From assembly GCF_964340395.1 (NCBI RefSeq), contig NC_135550.1, forward strand, positions 9,390,864 through 9,454,863: 64,000 nt of DNA, written 5' to 3'. Shown one piece after another: positions 10,771 through 64,000 of the stretch. The DNA comes from Glandiceps talaboti. Taxonomy: Eukaryota > Hemichordata > Enteropneusta > Spengelidae. Below the pieces are notes generated by a model. It saw nothing but the letters and a program-made list of their open reading frames with translations, made no database searches and had not been told where the DNA came from. The translations under genes were made by a program, and so were the position numbers. Every line of letters starts with the position of its first letter. The stretch's first letter is position 1.

Positions 10771-11200
10771 CGGTATAAGTATGGATAGTTCAGACGTTAC
10801 ACTCTAGCACTCACACTCTCATACTCTCGTACGGGATCGTTCAGGTCCAAGTCGGGAATTAGTCACGACTGAGAAGATATTTCGGCTTGCCAGAATCACC
10901 TAACCGAGAGCTCGTCTCTCTTGAGCTCCTCTCCTGATTCTGGATGTTTTATTCTCCTCTTAAGTATACTTCGAATACAATGGAATTTACACAACGACTA
11001 TATAAATAGCAAGTCACACCCTAAGATCATGCCATCATAAAAGTTATTATATACCTTTCTCTAACCAATCATGTGAATTACAGTTACATCATGTTTGCCC
11101 AGCTTCGTCATCGCCAGTCTATTTCTGACCTATGGCCTACAATGCCGAAAAGTAGAATTTATTCCCATAATTCCGAAATACGATATTTTGGATCGTAACA
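10770..11200 (-). repeat. 5'-side direct LTR, missing its last ~22-25 bp
   Basis: Identical by eye to 7061-7490. It lacks the segment TGTTGGGTGTCGTAGAGTGG of the full LTR (plus-strand reading), replaced by the primer-site junction. Its outer terminus GATCGTAACA abuts CATA repeats. Confidence 0.93.
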
Positions 11201-11226
11201 CATACATACATACATACATACATACA

Positions 11227-11255
<29 letters not shown>
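11201..11255. repeat. (CATA)n microsatellite, right flank of the retroelement
   Basis: The continuation of the tract that the retroelement interrupted. Confidence 0.97.
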
Positions 11256-11260
<5 letters not shown>

Positions 11261-11261
11261 C

Positions 11262-15168
<3,907 letters not shown>

Positions 15169-15191
15169 GATATATATATATATATATATAT

Positions 15192-18176
15192 TCAACATTT
15201 ATTATTTGAATTATTTTTATTTAGAAAACTTCATAAATGAATAAAGATAATTTTTTATTTTCGAAATTGACATACATACGCGAGAGATATGATATAATTG
15301 CGTGCACTGAAATCGTAATAAATGGCACGTTAGATCTTCCATCAAACGATTTTTTTTTAGGAAGTCTGTGCATATGACAGAATAGATAGACATTCCTTAG
15401 TTATAAAACACTATACAAGACAAAACAAACAGGTACATCAATCAAACTTCCAAAACTAATCTTTCGACAATGTGTAGTGTACATAGCTTGAGGCTGAACG
15501 AATGGCGTTGTGAATTTAGTTGACTGATGTTACACATGTAATATTTCATATTTCGATTATCATGAATTTTTTAAAATCGCTTCTAAATATTTTATATTTA
15601 TGTATGATGCCACACTCTGTGACGTCACACTGACTGATCGTTGTGCAAAACGCTGCTCATTCCACAGATGGTATATTTACCAATGTTAGAATCGCTAAGT
15701 GCAGCGTTCGATACATTCATCAAATTCTGTACTGTAACATTAAAAAATACTGCAATTTACGGTGTGTAACTCTCATTGGATGGTATATACTTTATAAGGG
15801 GAGAGAGGGAAGAACGGAGAACGCACGGAAAAAAAGTACAATACTGTAACATTATTTCTCACTTTTGCGTTCAATAATCTGCGACAAGAATTTTGTCATA
15901 AACGACAAGTTGACTAAACTTCATAAAGGTCATGCGAATACTTACGGTGGCCACTAGTACGTGAATAATAATGTTTGGACCAACAAAAGTTTGTGTTGAA
16001 AACATTCCCCGATGTACGACATTATTCTGGGACCCAAACTTAAAAAAGTGGACGTGTATGGATGAAAAATGTACATATTTGTAAACCAGGTTTCTCGTAT
16101 CATGTCAACCATTATTGAGTTCAAAATTATATATAACGGGATATGCGTTACTACCTTGTATTTATACATGTAGTAATGCAGTGTGGAGAACACCCAATGC
16201 TGTAGAAACTCAAAAACTTAAAGGTGCTTGCTATAACGCCTCAGGCAACTGTGGATTCTCATATATTTTCCTTGGCTATGAGTTTCTTTGACATAGAACT
16301 TGTCCACGTCTACACAGAACAAACCCTACACTCTCCTTGCCCGTCCTGTAAAACGAGGTGTTGAGATATTGCTAGGTGTATTTTAGATGCGAGATCAATA
16401 GTTCAATATAGGATAAAACACTAAATCCTTTTAGTTAGACCTCAGAACCCCCACCCTCCTCCTTCTAACTTAATTGGCCAAAACCAAAAATTGTTTTAGG
16501 CAATCAATTTCAAATAAGTACGTAGTAGTATGTAGTGCTGTGAATACAAAGTCAGTACAATGAGGAAAAAAATAACTCTTTTATTGACACTTTATTGTAT
16601 TTTAGTGTAATGCATTTACAATGTCGAAAATTCCTCCATTTCTCAAGGTGACATTTTTAAAAATAGAAACGTGTGTATTTAGGGGTACAAAACAGATTCC
16701 ATTAAAAGTAAAATCATTTTTGCAGGAAGAGAACTAAAATGGTTCAACCCCCGTGCGCCCCCACCCCAAAAACTAAGAGAAGTAACTTTTTTTTAATCCA
16801 ACATTGAGCTATTGTTGGGTGACTCAGAATCCGTGCTCGTGTTGCACGTTATAGTATCTTCATCAGTTGCGTATTTCGTGACTCAAACCGTAACCGTCAA
16901 TATTGACATACATTTACATATACTATCATAAGAACAGTCCACATTCTGAGCACAACCAATATAACTAGGAGCTATGCAATAAAACACTTTTAATTGGAAG
17001 CCATATCGTATTTCATGTCATCCTGTGAAACCATATATCATCTTATCCTGTGTATGACAGTTATTTTCCAATATCCATATACCAATAAATCGTGCGTACA
17101 ATCGAGGAAGATATCAAATGTCCGAGATAGCGTGTAAACAAAGGGAAGATTTATAGCTTCAATTAGTACTAGAAAATAGTCGACGCAAGAAAAAAAAATT
17201 ACTTTCAATTTTGCATCCGAGAATTCCTTTCTACGAGGTTTGGTTTTTTCTCGAAAATTTATCTTTTGTTGCATTATTGATATTCTCTGTATAAAGTAAA
17301 ATAATGAGGATAAAAGGGACACTTTTCTACCAGGAATTGGTATTTCTTTCTGCCATCCTGTCATCCTCGGGAACAGTCAGTCACAGGGGACAGGATGAAT
17401 ATTTGCAATTTACAAGTTTTTGACTACATTTATTTTCAATAAATATGATAAAGGTGGTGTATTAAATATGCTTAGTGTAATTAATCTCGATGCTTGTCTC
17501 CAGCTGTTAATATTATGCTAATTCTTTTTAAAAAAAGATTTAAGATAAAGTAGGCGTTAATTTATCCAGCACACCACTGTCAAGGTCTAGTCTTCCTTCG
17601 ACACCATATGTTTAACAAACATTGGGAATGAATCACGCTCAACAATTTTAGTATCGTCTTTATTGAACTTAAAATTAGTCATAAAAAAAATGCGCACATT
17701 TTCGCATTAATTCATCCTGCTCCCTGTGGTACAGTCCTAAGCTGGAATAATTACAATTTCAATTTAAAGGCAACCAGGACATGGCAATAATCTATATCTC
17801 CGTTGAATAGTTCATCGGATAAACATAATGTAGAATCGGAACGACGATGGCACGTAACGTCTCAGTTGTACAAGAACACCTGCTACTTAGGTGCCTGGAT
17901 ACGGGATGAAGTGGCAGTCACGCATACTAATGTAATTATGTAGTGAGCAGTGCCTTTAGTGTTCATGTTATGTTTATATGTAGAGGTGACGGTAAATATA
18001 AATAGGGCATATCATAATTGATGACTGCATATGGACCTTCATGGCAAGAGCGCCAAAAATACAAACTGCTTTTTTTCTCTCTCCATTTGCGGAACGTTGG
18101 GAACATCACTGGGAATGCACGAGTTTTTACTTTTTAGCACCGCAGACGTTTTACAAGCGAATAACTAGTGATTCTA
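15192..18176. other. Intergenic, no gene recognised
   Basis: No conserved ORF. Full CRE octamer at 15620-15627. A few homopolymer runs only. Confidence 0.45.
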
Positions 18177-18273
18177 GCCTGTTTACGGCGCTGAATAACT
18201 GACTCCGAGAGCACTCGTGTTATGAATAAGATGAGTGTTATCGGAGTCTATCACTTAGCGCCGTAAACAGGCT
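18177..18273. repeat. Long imperfect palindrome (foldback), ~97 bp
   Basis: Outer arms AGCCTGTTTACGGCGCT and its exact complement (17 bp); inner arms GACTCCGAGAGCACTC and a near-complement. The arms are GC-richer than the surroundings. It could be a solo MITE or a structured RNA. Confidence 0.9.
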
Positions 18274-20280
18274 ACTGCGATTCAGATCGACCGCCATGCA
18301 TGAACATGAATGCCAGGTCTGGATAGCGTTGCGTTGGAGAACATTGGAAACGCACACATTCATCATGGTAATATTATTTCCTTCTGCAGTACATGTCAGG
18401 TTGACTCCAGAGTTTGGCAAGGAACAATCGGTGCTTGTACTACTGAAAATGACAACTTAAAACTAATTTGTGCGACTTTTCATATTTTCGTCTTTCAGTT
18501 ACATTCCTTTTCACATTCCATCGTAGATGGCGCTCTCACCCGTCAGGACAGAACACAAACTACACGTTATCAAATACCCATACGAGGTTTGCTGTTTTTA
18601 CTTCATTACATTAATATACAAAAGAAATCATAAAAATAATACTGTGATGAGAAAGAAATTACCTCAAAATATGTCTAAACCATTTACATATGACTTTTAC
18701 AGCGACAATAACATATATAAAAGGATGAGCGCTGGTCAAGTTGTGTCACACTTCGCCATTTTCTGTTACTCTCTTTCTCTGTGTGTGATAATGACCGTGG
18801 GTCTGAATGGTAAACGCACACAACGGATATCGCGACACCTGTTTGTACAGCATTGTACACGTAAATACAATTCACATAATAAACAACTTTGTACTTGTTA
18901 TGGTAGAAAAAAAACCTAATGTACTAAATGAACAAAGCTGGGATTTCTATCAAAGGTACATGGGGGGGGGGGGGGGTCTCAATGTATTTATTTCTAGAAT
19001 TGGCAAAATTGATTGATGTTTCTATGTTTATTATTTATATTTCTGTCATTTTTTAAAGATTTTATTTCTTCATTTGAGGTTTTCTCTGGATACACTTTGT
19101 TAGAAGGAAAGAAGAAAAAGAAAGTGCAGCTTTTTCAAAGTTGTGAAAAAATCAAAAAGTAGCAAGTGTGATATACAACAGAATAAGTTACAGGTGTGAA
19201 AAAGAAATTACAGTTGGTACTGAAGTATGGTTGTGATAGATGGATGCTGAATATATTTACCAACTATTTACTTCACACAAAGGTATATTTTGTGATAATT
19301 GAAAGGCTCTACATTGAATTCCTGACAAATGGTACGTTTCAAGTAGGCAGAGATTTTCTATTTCAAAATGGTATAATTGTAGAAGCAAGATTGTTACACA
19401 TGCACTGAAGAGGGCGCTAGTCAGAATGCAAGTTCCTGATCCAGTGCTGAAAGGCTGCGTTGGGTAATCGAGACTGCATTTTGATGTTTTTACATCAAAA
19501 TTACTAGACATCATGTAACTGGCCAAGGTGGATCCACGCTGTCGACATTTTTATAATATTACATGTACTTCTTCAGTCCTGTGGATTCTTGACATTTGTT
19601 GTTTTTTGTTTTATTTTATCAAAAACTAACGTTGAGACAGAAACAAAATCAGTGAGGTAATGTTGGAATCTGCATAATTTTCACTTTCAACAACGGCTGC
19701 CTTTACTTCAAAACAAGCTGAACTTGATTTGTCAGTGTTATGACACTCTGATCTACACTTGAGTTGAAAAGTGAGTCATGTATAGCGCCCTCTGTGATAC
19801 AAATTTGTGATGAAAAACACTGTTGTCAAATAGCGCCACCTAAGGTCTAAACAGGAGATGAAAATGGACTTGAATTTTCCCTTTTGACACAGCTAACAGT
19901 TCTGGTACTTGACCAATCCCACAATTCAGGCCCTCTAACTCGAATTCCAAAAGCTAGCTATCAGGAGCTCGGCATATTTTTTTCAAACAATGTATTTGTG
20001 TAAATTGTAACGCTGAGAACATTTTCTGGCTTGCAAAGAATCATACAAAAATCAGAATACAAAGCTTACATCAATTACAGAACAGACAATCATAAAAAAA
20101 AAACACAAACAGAATTGCATGATAAGTTTGTCTTTCAAATAAATGCATTTGTCTAATTCGTAACAAAAAAGCATAGTTTACAGAAATTGAACCCCTTAAC
20201 TCGATGGTAGTATGTTCAACAAGTTACATGGCATTATGGGTAGCATGATCCACTGCTACATAAAACCCTGGTCGAACAAT
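18274..20280. other. Intergenic, downstream of the MAP4K gene
   Basis: No conserved exon. A 15-bp G run at 18962-18976. Short AGGGCGCT-like motifs recur (19404, 19783, 19830). Confidence 0.4.
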
Positions 20281-20627
20281 TTTATTTGAAAAAAAAAAAA
20301 GTGAGATAAATCTACTAACACATAAACTGATAGTATGTGGAACTGATTGTTTCTGAATGCAAAAATCTACATAGTTCTATAGTCAAATTTCTACACCAAA
20401 AGAGAATCTGTTTTCACTTTCCACATGAACAGTCGAGAGGTTTTGTAAGTACAGTACAAAATAAATTATTTTCCTGTAATAAAAATATTGCATACAATAT
20501 CAAGAAAAAAAAATTCCACTGCTATAAATATTCCTGGAGCATTGTCATAGCTTTTTTCTTGTATTTGATGCTACTAATACTATTTTTTTGAATGTTTCAA
20601 GTATGGTAATACATGAAACAATAGTTA

Positions 20628-20685
20628 TACTGCCCTCTACGGGTTCAACTACAGACCTTTCATAAATTGGTCGTTGAGGGCAGTA
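20628..20685. repeat. 58-bp foldback with ACTGCCCTC arms
   Basis: TACTGCCCTCTACG faces CGTTGAGGGCAGTA, 14-bp arms with one mismatch. AGGGCAGT remnants also occur at about 31190, 33555 and 33590, suggesting a family. Confidence 0.8.
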
Positions 20686-22352
20686 CATTCCTGACTGGTA
20701 ACGTGCATGATTCATTCTCAAAATAGTCACAAATTACAGATGTCAGTCCATGTTTTAGCGTAGGCACAACATGGGTGAATAGTGGGAGGGAAAAAAAATA
20801 GATGCTGAAATAGGAGAATTTTATGTGGACTTGAAAATGACAACTTCTTTAAACTAGAATACCATTGAAACACAAAAACTGTCTTTTTTTGTTGGCCAGT
20901 GGAGTTAGAATAGAAGAGCACTCTATTCTGCAAAGAAAACTTTTTTTGTGTCAAATGTTCACAAAAATTGTTTTCTATTCAAAGAACTCTTTATACTAAA
21001 GCAACATAAGATTTTCATGCCTGATGGTGGTAGGGTGAAAAGTTATGTATGTGGTACAGTGTATAATGTTACATAAAGTCAAAAAATCCACGGTGGAATT
21101 CTAACAAACATCAGGGCCAGTTGGTGCAGAAGTTCAATTTTTATGCTGTCAAAAAAGCCACACCCTGCACTTCGCTGATTTTTACAATTTGCTGACCAGC
21201 AAATTTGCAGGCACACAGCGATATACAGCAGCCATTTTTTGAAGTACCCATGCACGAGACAACTTTAAAACCTGCCCTCAGCAAGCTTCGTAACAAAAAT
21301 CTCTACATTTCTGGTATACAACAGATTCCCTCCTTGTCAATTACCAGCTGTGATATACAATATCATTTACCTATACATTCACATCTCCTACATCCACATT
21401 CTTATATATTTCATTTTTAAAAAAAAAACTATTTGTGAAAACATGGAGCAAACTTTTTATGACAAAGAATTCTGAAGATTATATTTTTCATTGCAAATTC
21501 TTTTAAGTTGACACCATCCAGGGGAACGTGGACTTCAATCGAACAATTTGAAGACAACGATTTGCTACCAGGTTCATATTGGAATTTACAAAATATCACA
21601 TCACAGATTCGGCATATTAATTTAAACTTTCAGTTACGTTTAAAGTGATAGAATTTAGATTTTTGGGGGGGTTTTAATGCAATACTACTGTAGATCAAAA
21701 ACTGTGATACACAAAACGTCGTTGATGTACCGGCAAAATATCAAATTTTTGCCAGCAAACATCAGTTTGTTATATAATTCCATTTTTAACTGTAAATGTG
21801 TTTCAATGGTGTCTTGAAAGGGGGGCAAATATATCTATTGCACTTTCCTAAAACAGATAGAAGTACCACAGTTTTGTGGCTGGTCATGTTTTAAAATACA
21901 TACTTGGGGGGAGATATATTATCAGCGTCATCCCCTACACTCTATGCTGTACTTGTAATAGAATATATTAGAAAAAAACAAAACAGAGGTAAACAATCTG
22001 CTTATAAATGTCACTTATGAAAACAAGGTTGATGTCTGGACACATTCGCAAAAGAGAAAACCAAAAGAGGAAGTTGGAACACGACAGTCTTTCATTTGGG
22101 CAAAAAAAAAAAAATCATCCCAAACTGAAAACTTCATCTTGTACAAACATGTTCCCAACCAACTGTAAAATAATGAGTTCAGATCAGGCAGTTGATGACA
22201 AAATGTCTGTTTTCTTTTCTTCTCGCACAGTTAAGTTAAACTTTTGTCATTATGTCCATTCATGTAAGTAATTAGGACACAAGATGGTGGCAAATCACCA
22301 CAGTCCAAATTTCAGGCGTAAAATCCACAGAATACAGCTTGATACTTCTTTG

Positions 22353-22367
22353 CCACTGGAGGGCGGT
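22353..22367 (+). promoter_or_regulatory. CTCF-like motif in the MAP4K 3' UTR
   Basis: CCACTGGAGGGCGGT matches the vertebrate CTCF core consensus with one mismatch. A sequence match only. Confidence 0.25.
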
Positions 22368-22432
22368 ATTCACATGGATCTGCACAGTATCTCTAGAACA
22401 CGAGACATTTGCTGGCAAGCATATCAGTTTTG

Positions 22433-60652
<38,220 letters not shown>

Positions 60653-63600
60653 CTGCAAGGAAAAATAATCACTTATCAATATCGGCAAAATGTCATACAA
60701 CACAGTATAAACAATATCTCTGTGGAATACATTACGTTGTGTGGTATCATTGCATGAAAGGGTCCCTGACCTGTCATATGATGACCTTGGCCTTGCTGGT
60801 ATATAAATTGTAAACTGCATCTTAGCTGTAATAATGCCAGTAGACATACTTTGCTGACAAGTCTACAAGTCATTCTTCTTATTTATGTTTGCTAAAAAAC
60901 AACAAGTTTCATAAAATAATACAATTGTGTATTTTGTGTACACGATCATTCGCATACAGCCAGGTAAATGTATCCAATTATGTTTTTGCTGTTGTACTGT
61001 AGTGCAATTACCAATTTAGTATGCACTGATGCAAGTAATCAATGGTACAACGTACATACAAATGTAATGCATTCATCGGGTTTACCTAATATTGGATGCA
61101 GTAATCCTGCCTGAAAAATCTACTCTTCCCGATCCCAGGAGTGACAATGACACCACCACAAAATCATATTTAATCAAATCTACATTCATTTCCCTGTGAA
61201 GTATTCACGGCTTTTTAACAATAGTACAAATGCTATGGGTTCATTTCCACAATGATACGGATGCCAAGGGCCCATTGATCAATTCTAGCTTATCGTTTAG
61301 AACCAAATGTCTACTGAAGATTACATATCTATTCTATTTTAGTATTTATATGGATGAACTAGACAACTGAAGGGTGGGGATTCTTGTAAAATGACATCAT
61401 CATAGTATACATATTAATTTTCATATCATAAACACATGATATATATGGAGGTATTCATATTAATCTAACTTTTATGTACAAATGATGAACCTTTTCCTGG
61501 AATCTGCATATTTGTACAGCCATCTGATACTGTTATTGGTGTGTTATCATTTAGTTACGTTTCGTGTTTCATGAGATATGATTTATCTACACACACACAC
61601 ACACACAAAATGACAAATGACGAAATGTGATTATGCCAAATGTCACTATTCTTCAATGATTAGGTGTCTCCTAATCATGCTGGAGGTCTAAGGAAATATG
61701 TTGAGCATGCTGATGATACAGCTGCAGTGTTCTACATGTACCTTGAAGAAAAGTAACATTTGCCAAGACCTCTTGTAATTTCTGAGTACATGTACCTTTC
61801 TTGATATAAAAAAAAAAACATACTCAACTCATATTACATGTAGATAGTTTCTGTCACTGATGAGCATATAAGCTGGATGACATTTATTACTAATATAGCC
61901 TTGTGAATATGACTGCAGGAATATCACCATCAAGTGAAATGAAATTGCAAAACTTACATGTTGCCTTCATCTTAATGTAATGTTGTATAACCATTTTTGT
62001 AGCTTTAACAGTCAATAATTATGTCAGTATTATAGAATGTTCATATCACCAGTCATGATATTGTTTATGTGTACAGATACCAGCAGTGGTATTTTTGAAT
62101 ATTATATTTAATCTTGTTTTTCCCATACTTGTAGGTTTTGTGTACAAACAAATACCCCTTGGTAGAAAGAGAGATTTCAATACCTAATGACGTGAACGTT
62201 TTGTACTAGAACAATCCTTGAACAGAATATTAGCCCACAAGTGACTGTGGTTCATGTAATGAATCAAACCTTCTTGAAAATGTCTGCTGAGGTATGAAAC
62301 TAGTAGATTTTTGCACTCCTTTACTGCTATATGTACACAGAATATAGTATCTTGAGATATTGTAGGAATAATGTATTGTTTATTGACCTAGAGGAGTTTG
62401 AACTCATTACAAGGTCACAGAGAATGGTGAATGTTTTAGTTTATAAATATGAGATGACATGCTGTGTTTAATACAAACAACTGCTATCAACATTTATGTT
62501 GTTCCCAAGTCACTGTCAAGACAAGCGACCTATCGGTCAGAATAGCTCCGCTGTTTTTTTTTAAATTTAATTTTTTATTTTGGTGACATGTAGAAGTGGT
62601 TCAGGTCATCAGCTCTTCACTATGCAGTTTTGTTTTAGCGATGCAATAAAGTGGTTAGTGGTTTCATATGATGTCTCACTATAAAACACATTTTACACAG
62701 AAGTTGGTAATGTATTGTACTTTTATACCATAGTCACCATTTTATAACAAAAATCTACTGTTATGAAAAATTGCACAACATCTCAGAAAAAAATGACTGG
62801 GAAATGCACACAAGAAAAAGAAAAAAAGAGGATTTTGAGGTTGGCTATAAATAATTCCAGTGTCTTACAGCTGTAACCCTGGAAAATTTTAATGATGAAT
62901 GAAATAAACTAGGGATCTAAAATAATTTTGAGGCAATTTGAATTTCAATTTTCTAACAAATTTACAAAGTCAACAACATTCAACTTGTACTAGTTGTGGT
63001 AGATATATATAGGGAAGAAATGTATTAATCGCCATCTTAGTTTCCGTACGGCGACAATCTCAAGTACCCGGAAGAGAGTCATTCTCAGCCACACGTTACA
63101 GTGGTAACACTCGTTCATGTTCGGTTACCTTTCACAAAGAAAACACAACGAAATGGTTGAAATGATCTTTTTTTTTATTTCTTTTCATCACAACAACAAA
63201 ATCTGCGTGATCAAAAGTGTTGTAAACTAAACCAGAAAGAATTATCGGACTGGCTAAACTTCCCGATGAACTGGAGTAATTATAAGGTCCTACTACTTCC
63301 AAGTAAGCCTCGATAGTACGTGAGAAAATCGTCTCAAACTAGCGATACAACTTTCAAAATATAACTTGACATGTCTTCATTTGTTAGAATTATACAATTC
63401 AAGACGGGTTTTCACTCGAAAACAACAATTCTGTGAATAATGACACTCTGAACGCAGCGATTTCTCGGACGATGTTACCACTGTAACGTATGGCTGACAA
63501 CGACTTGCTTCCGGGTTAGTCCCTCATGCATACGGGTGGATTGTCGGCGATTATACATACATCGTCTGATATTTTAATTCACAGTATTTCTTGTGACCGG

Positions 63601-64000
63601 CGCCTGTCAGCAGACTCTGCCATTTTTTTCATCATTCCATTGTATTTAAACCTTGTACTTGACATTTCGCAATATTTATAATTCTCAACAAAATACCTCA
63701 ACATGCCTCACTTCGTTCGTACTCAAAGCAGCCCCGCGCGGTATGATCACTGACACTGATGACATGATGAGAGAGAACCTTTTCGGATTTACATGTAAAA
63801 CGGGGAAAGATACGCAAAACATAATGCAAAGTCTGAAGCCAAATTAAAGTTGTAATTATTTTAATTATTTTTACTTGCCAAATATTTGCATTTTGGAAAG
63901 GCAAGACACGTTCATGTCGTTTAACTTTACATGTGAACTGTCGGCCATATAAACTTCAACCGCATGCCTGGCATGCCCTTCCTTACGCAAGTTGTCTGAA
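60653..64000. other. Upstream MAP4K intron, no exon found
   Basis: I looked on the minus strand for the expected glycine-loop and KVIKLEPG-type exons and found none. A GTAACC donor-like site near 63128 lies after codons that do not resemble a kinase. The 63.0-63.5-kb part is richer in CpG and ETS-like motifs. Confidence 0.5.
63066..63516. repeat. 44-bp inverted repeat arms ~360 bp apart, with ETS-like motifs
   Basis: Plus-strand 63066-63109 and minus-strand 63516-63473 share ACCCGGAAG, AGTC and then CACGTTACAGTGGTAACA with few mismatches. CCGGAAG is an ETS-type core. Could be terminal repeats of a mobile element or a mirrored regulatory module. Confidence 0.8.

Larger units (their letters stand above)
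7039..11200 (-). mobile_element. Rearranged Ty3/gypsy-type LTR retroelement with chromodomain integrase and envelope-like ORF
   Basis: Outer ends are intact LTR termini (TG...CA when read on the minus strand), and both flanks are CATA microsatellite, compatible with a 4-bp CATA target duplication. In coding (minus) order: direct LTR 11200-10771 lacking its last ~22-25 bp, an 18-nt primer site in reverse orientation, an inverted partial LTR 10751-10376, the integrase C-terminal part, an envelope-like ORF, a polypurine tract and a full 3' LTR. Gag, protease, RT, RNase H and the first two integrase catalytic Asp residues are absent, so the copy cannot move by itself. The two direct LTRs look identical over about 430 bp, so insertion was recent and the rearrangement probably arose during reverse transcription or integration rather than by later decay. 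Confidence 0.93.
20281..22432 (-). other. Probable 3' UTR of the MAP4K gene
   Basis: Downstream of the stop on the minus strand, the first AATAAA signal I see is at 20286-20281, which would give a 3' UTR of about 2.1 kb. An ATTAAA at 21678-21673 could end a shorter form. The stretch has no coding potential in any frame that looks conserved. It is poorer in MITEs and microsatellites than the introns. A CTCF-like motif lies at 22353-22367. Inference only; transcript ends are not visible in genomic sequence. Confidence 0.4.

Noticed and set aside
63080-63180. Possible upstream kinase exon ending at a GTAACC donor near 63128
   Set aside because: Phase would fit exon A, but the preceding codons do not resemble the KVIKLEPG segment or any kinase N-lobe.

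Overview
This is AT-rich, intron-rich animal nuclear DNA. The one confident cellular gene is a germinal-centre-kinase-family protein kinase on the minus strand: an orthologue of vertebrate MAP4K3/MAP4K5 and Drosophila happyhour. Twenty GT-AG exons run from 60652 down to the stop codon at 22433. Splice phases agree across all 19 introns and give 783 codons plus a stop. Only the N-terminal ~50 residues (glycine loop and ATP-binding lysine) are missing; they must lie beyond 64000. Long introns, ancestral-looking exon structure, CATA-type microsatellites and many MITE-like foldbacks suggest a slowly evolving, probably marine, invertebrate. I cannot name the phylum from the sequence.

Layout. 1-6898: no recognisable gene; scattered cAMP-response-like sites, a perfect short hairpin and a large compound microsatellite. 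7039-11200: a young but rearranged Ty3/gypsy-type LTR retroelement inserted in a (CATA)n tract. It reads on the minus strand and keeps the 3' LTR, a polypurine tract, an envelope-like ORF and the C-terminal end of an integrase with a chromodomain. In place of gag, protease, RT and RNase H it carries an inverted partial LTR, an 18-nt tRNA-Ala-like primer site and a second direct LTR. 11200-20280: repeats, including a full-core hammerhead ribozyme on the minus strand at 15079-15120 (Penelope-like signature), a ~97-bp palindrome and a perfect RFX X-box. 20281-22432: probable 3' UTR of the kinase gene. 22433-60652: the kinase gene, with introns carrying several MITE families (one triple-nested), many minisatellites and long AT, TG and CATA tracts. 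60653-64000: no exon recognised; near 63.0-63.5 kb a CpG-bearing segment has 44-bp inverted arms containing ETS-like CCGGAAG motifs.

The gene product should be a cytoplasmic Ser/Thr kinase: N-terminal kinase domain, acidic and proline-rich linker with SH3-ligand motifs, and C-terminal CNH (citron homology) domain. In known animals this family links amino-acid sufficiency to TORC1 and acts upstream of JNK. The rest of the window is best read as repeat-rich intergenic and intronic DNA.
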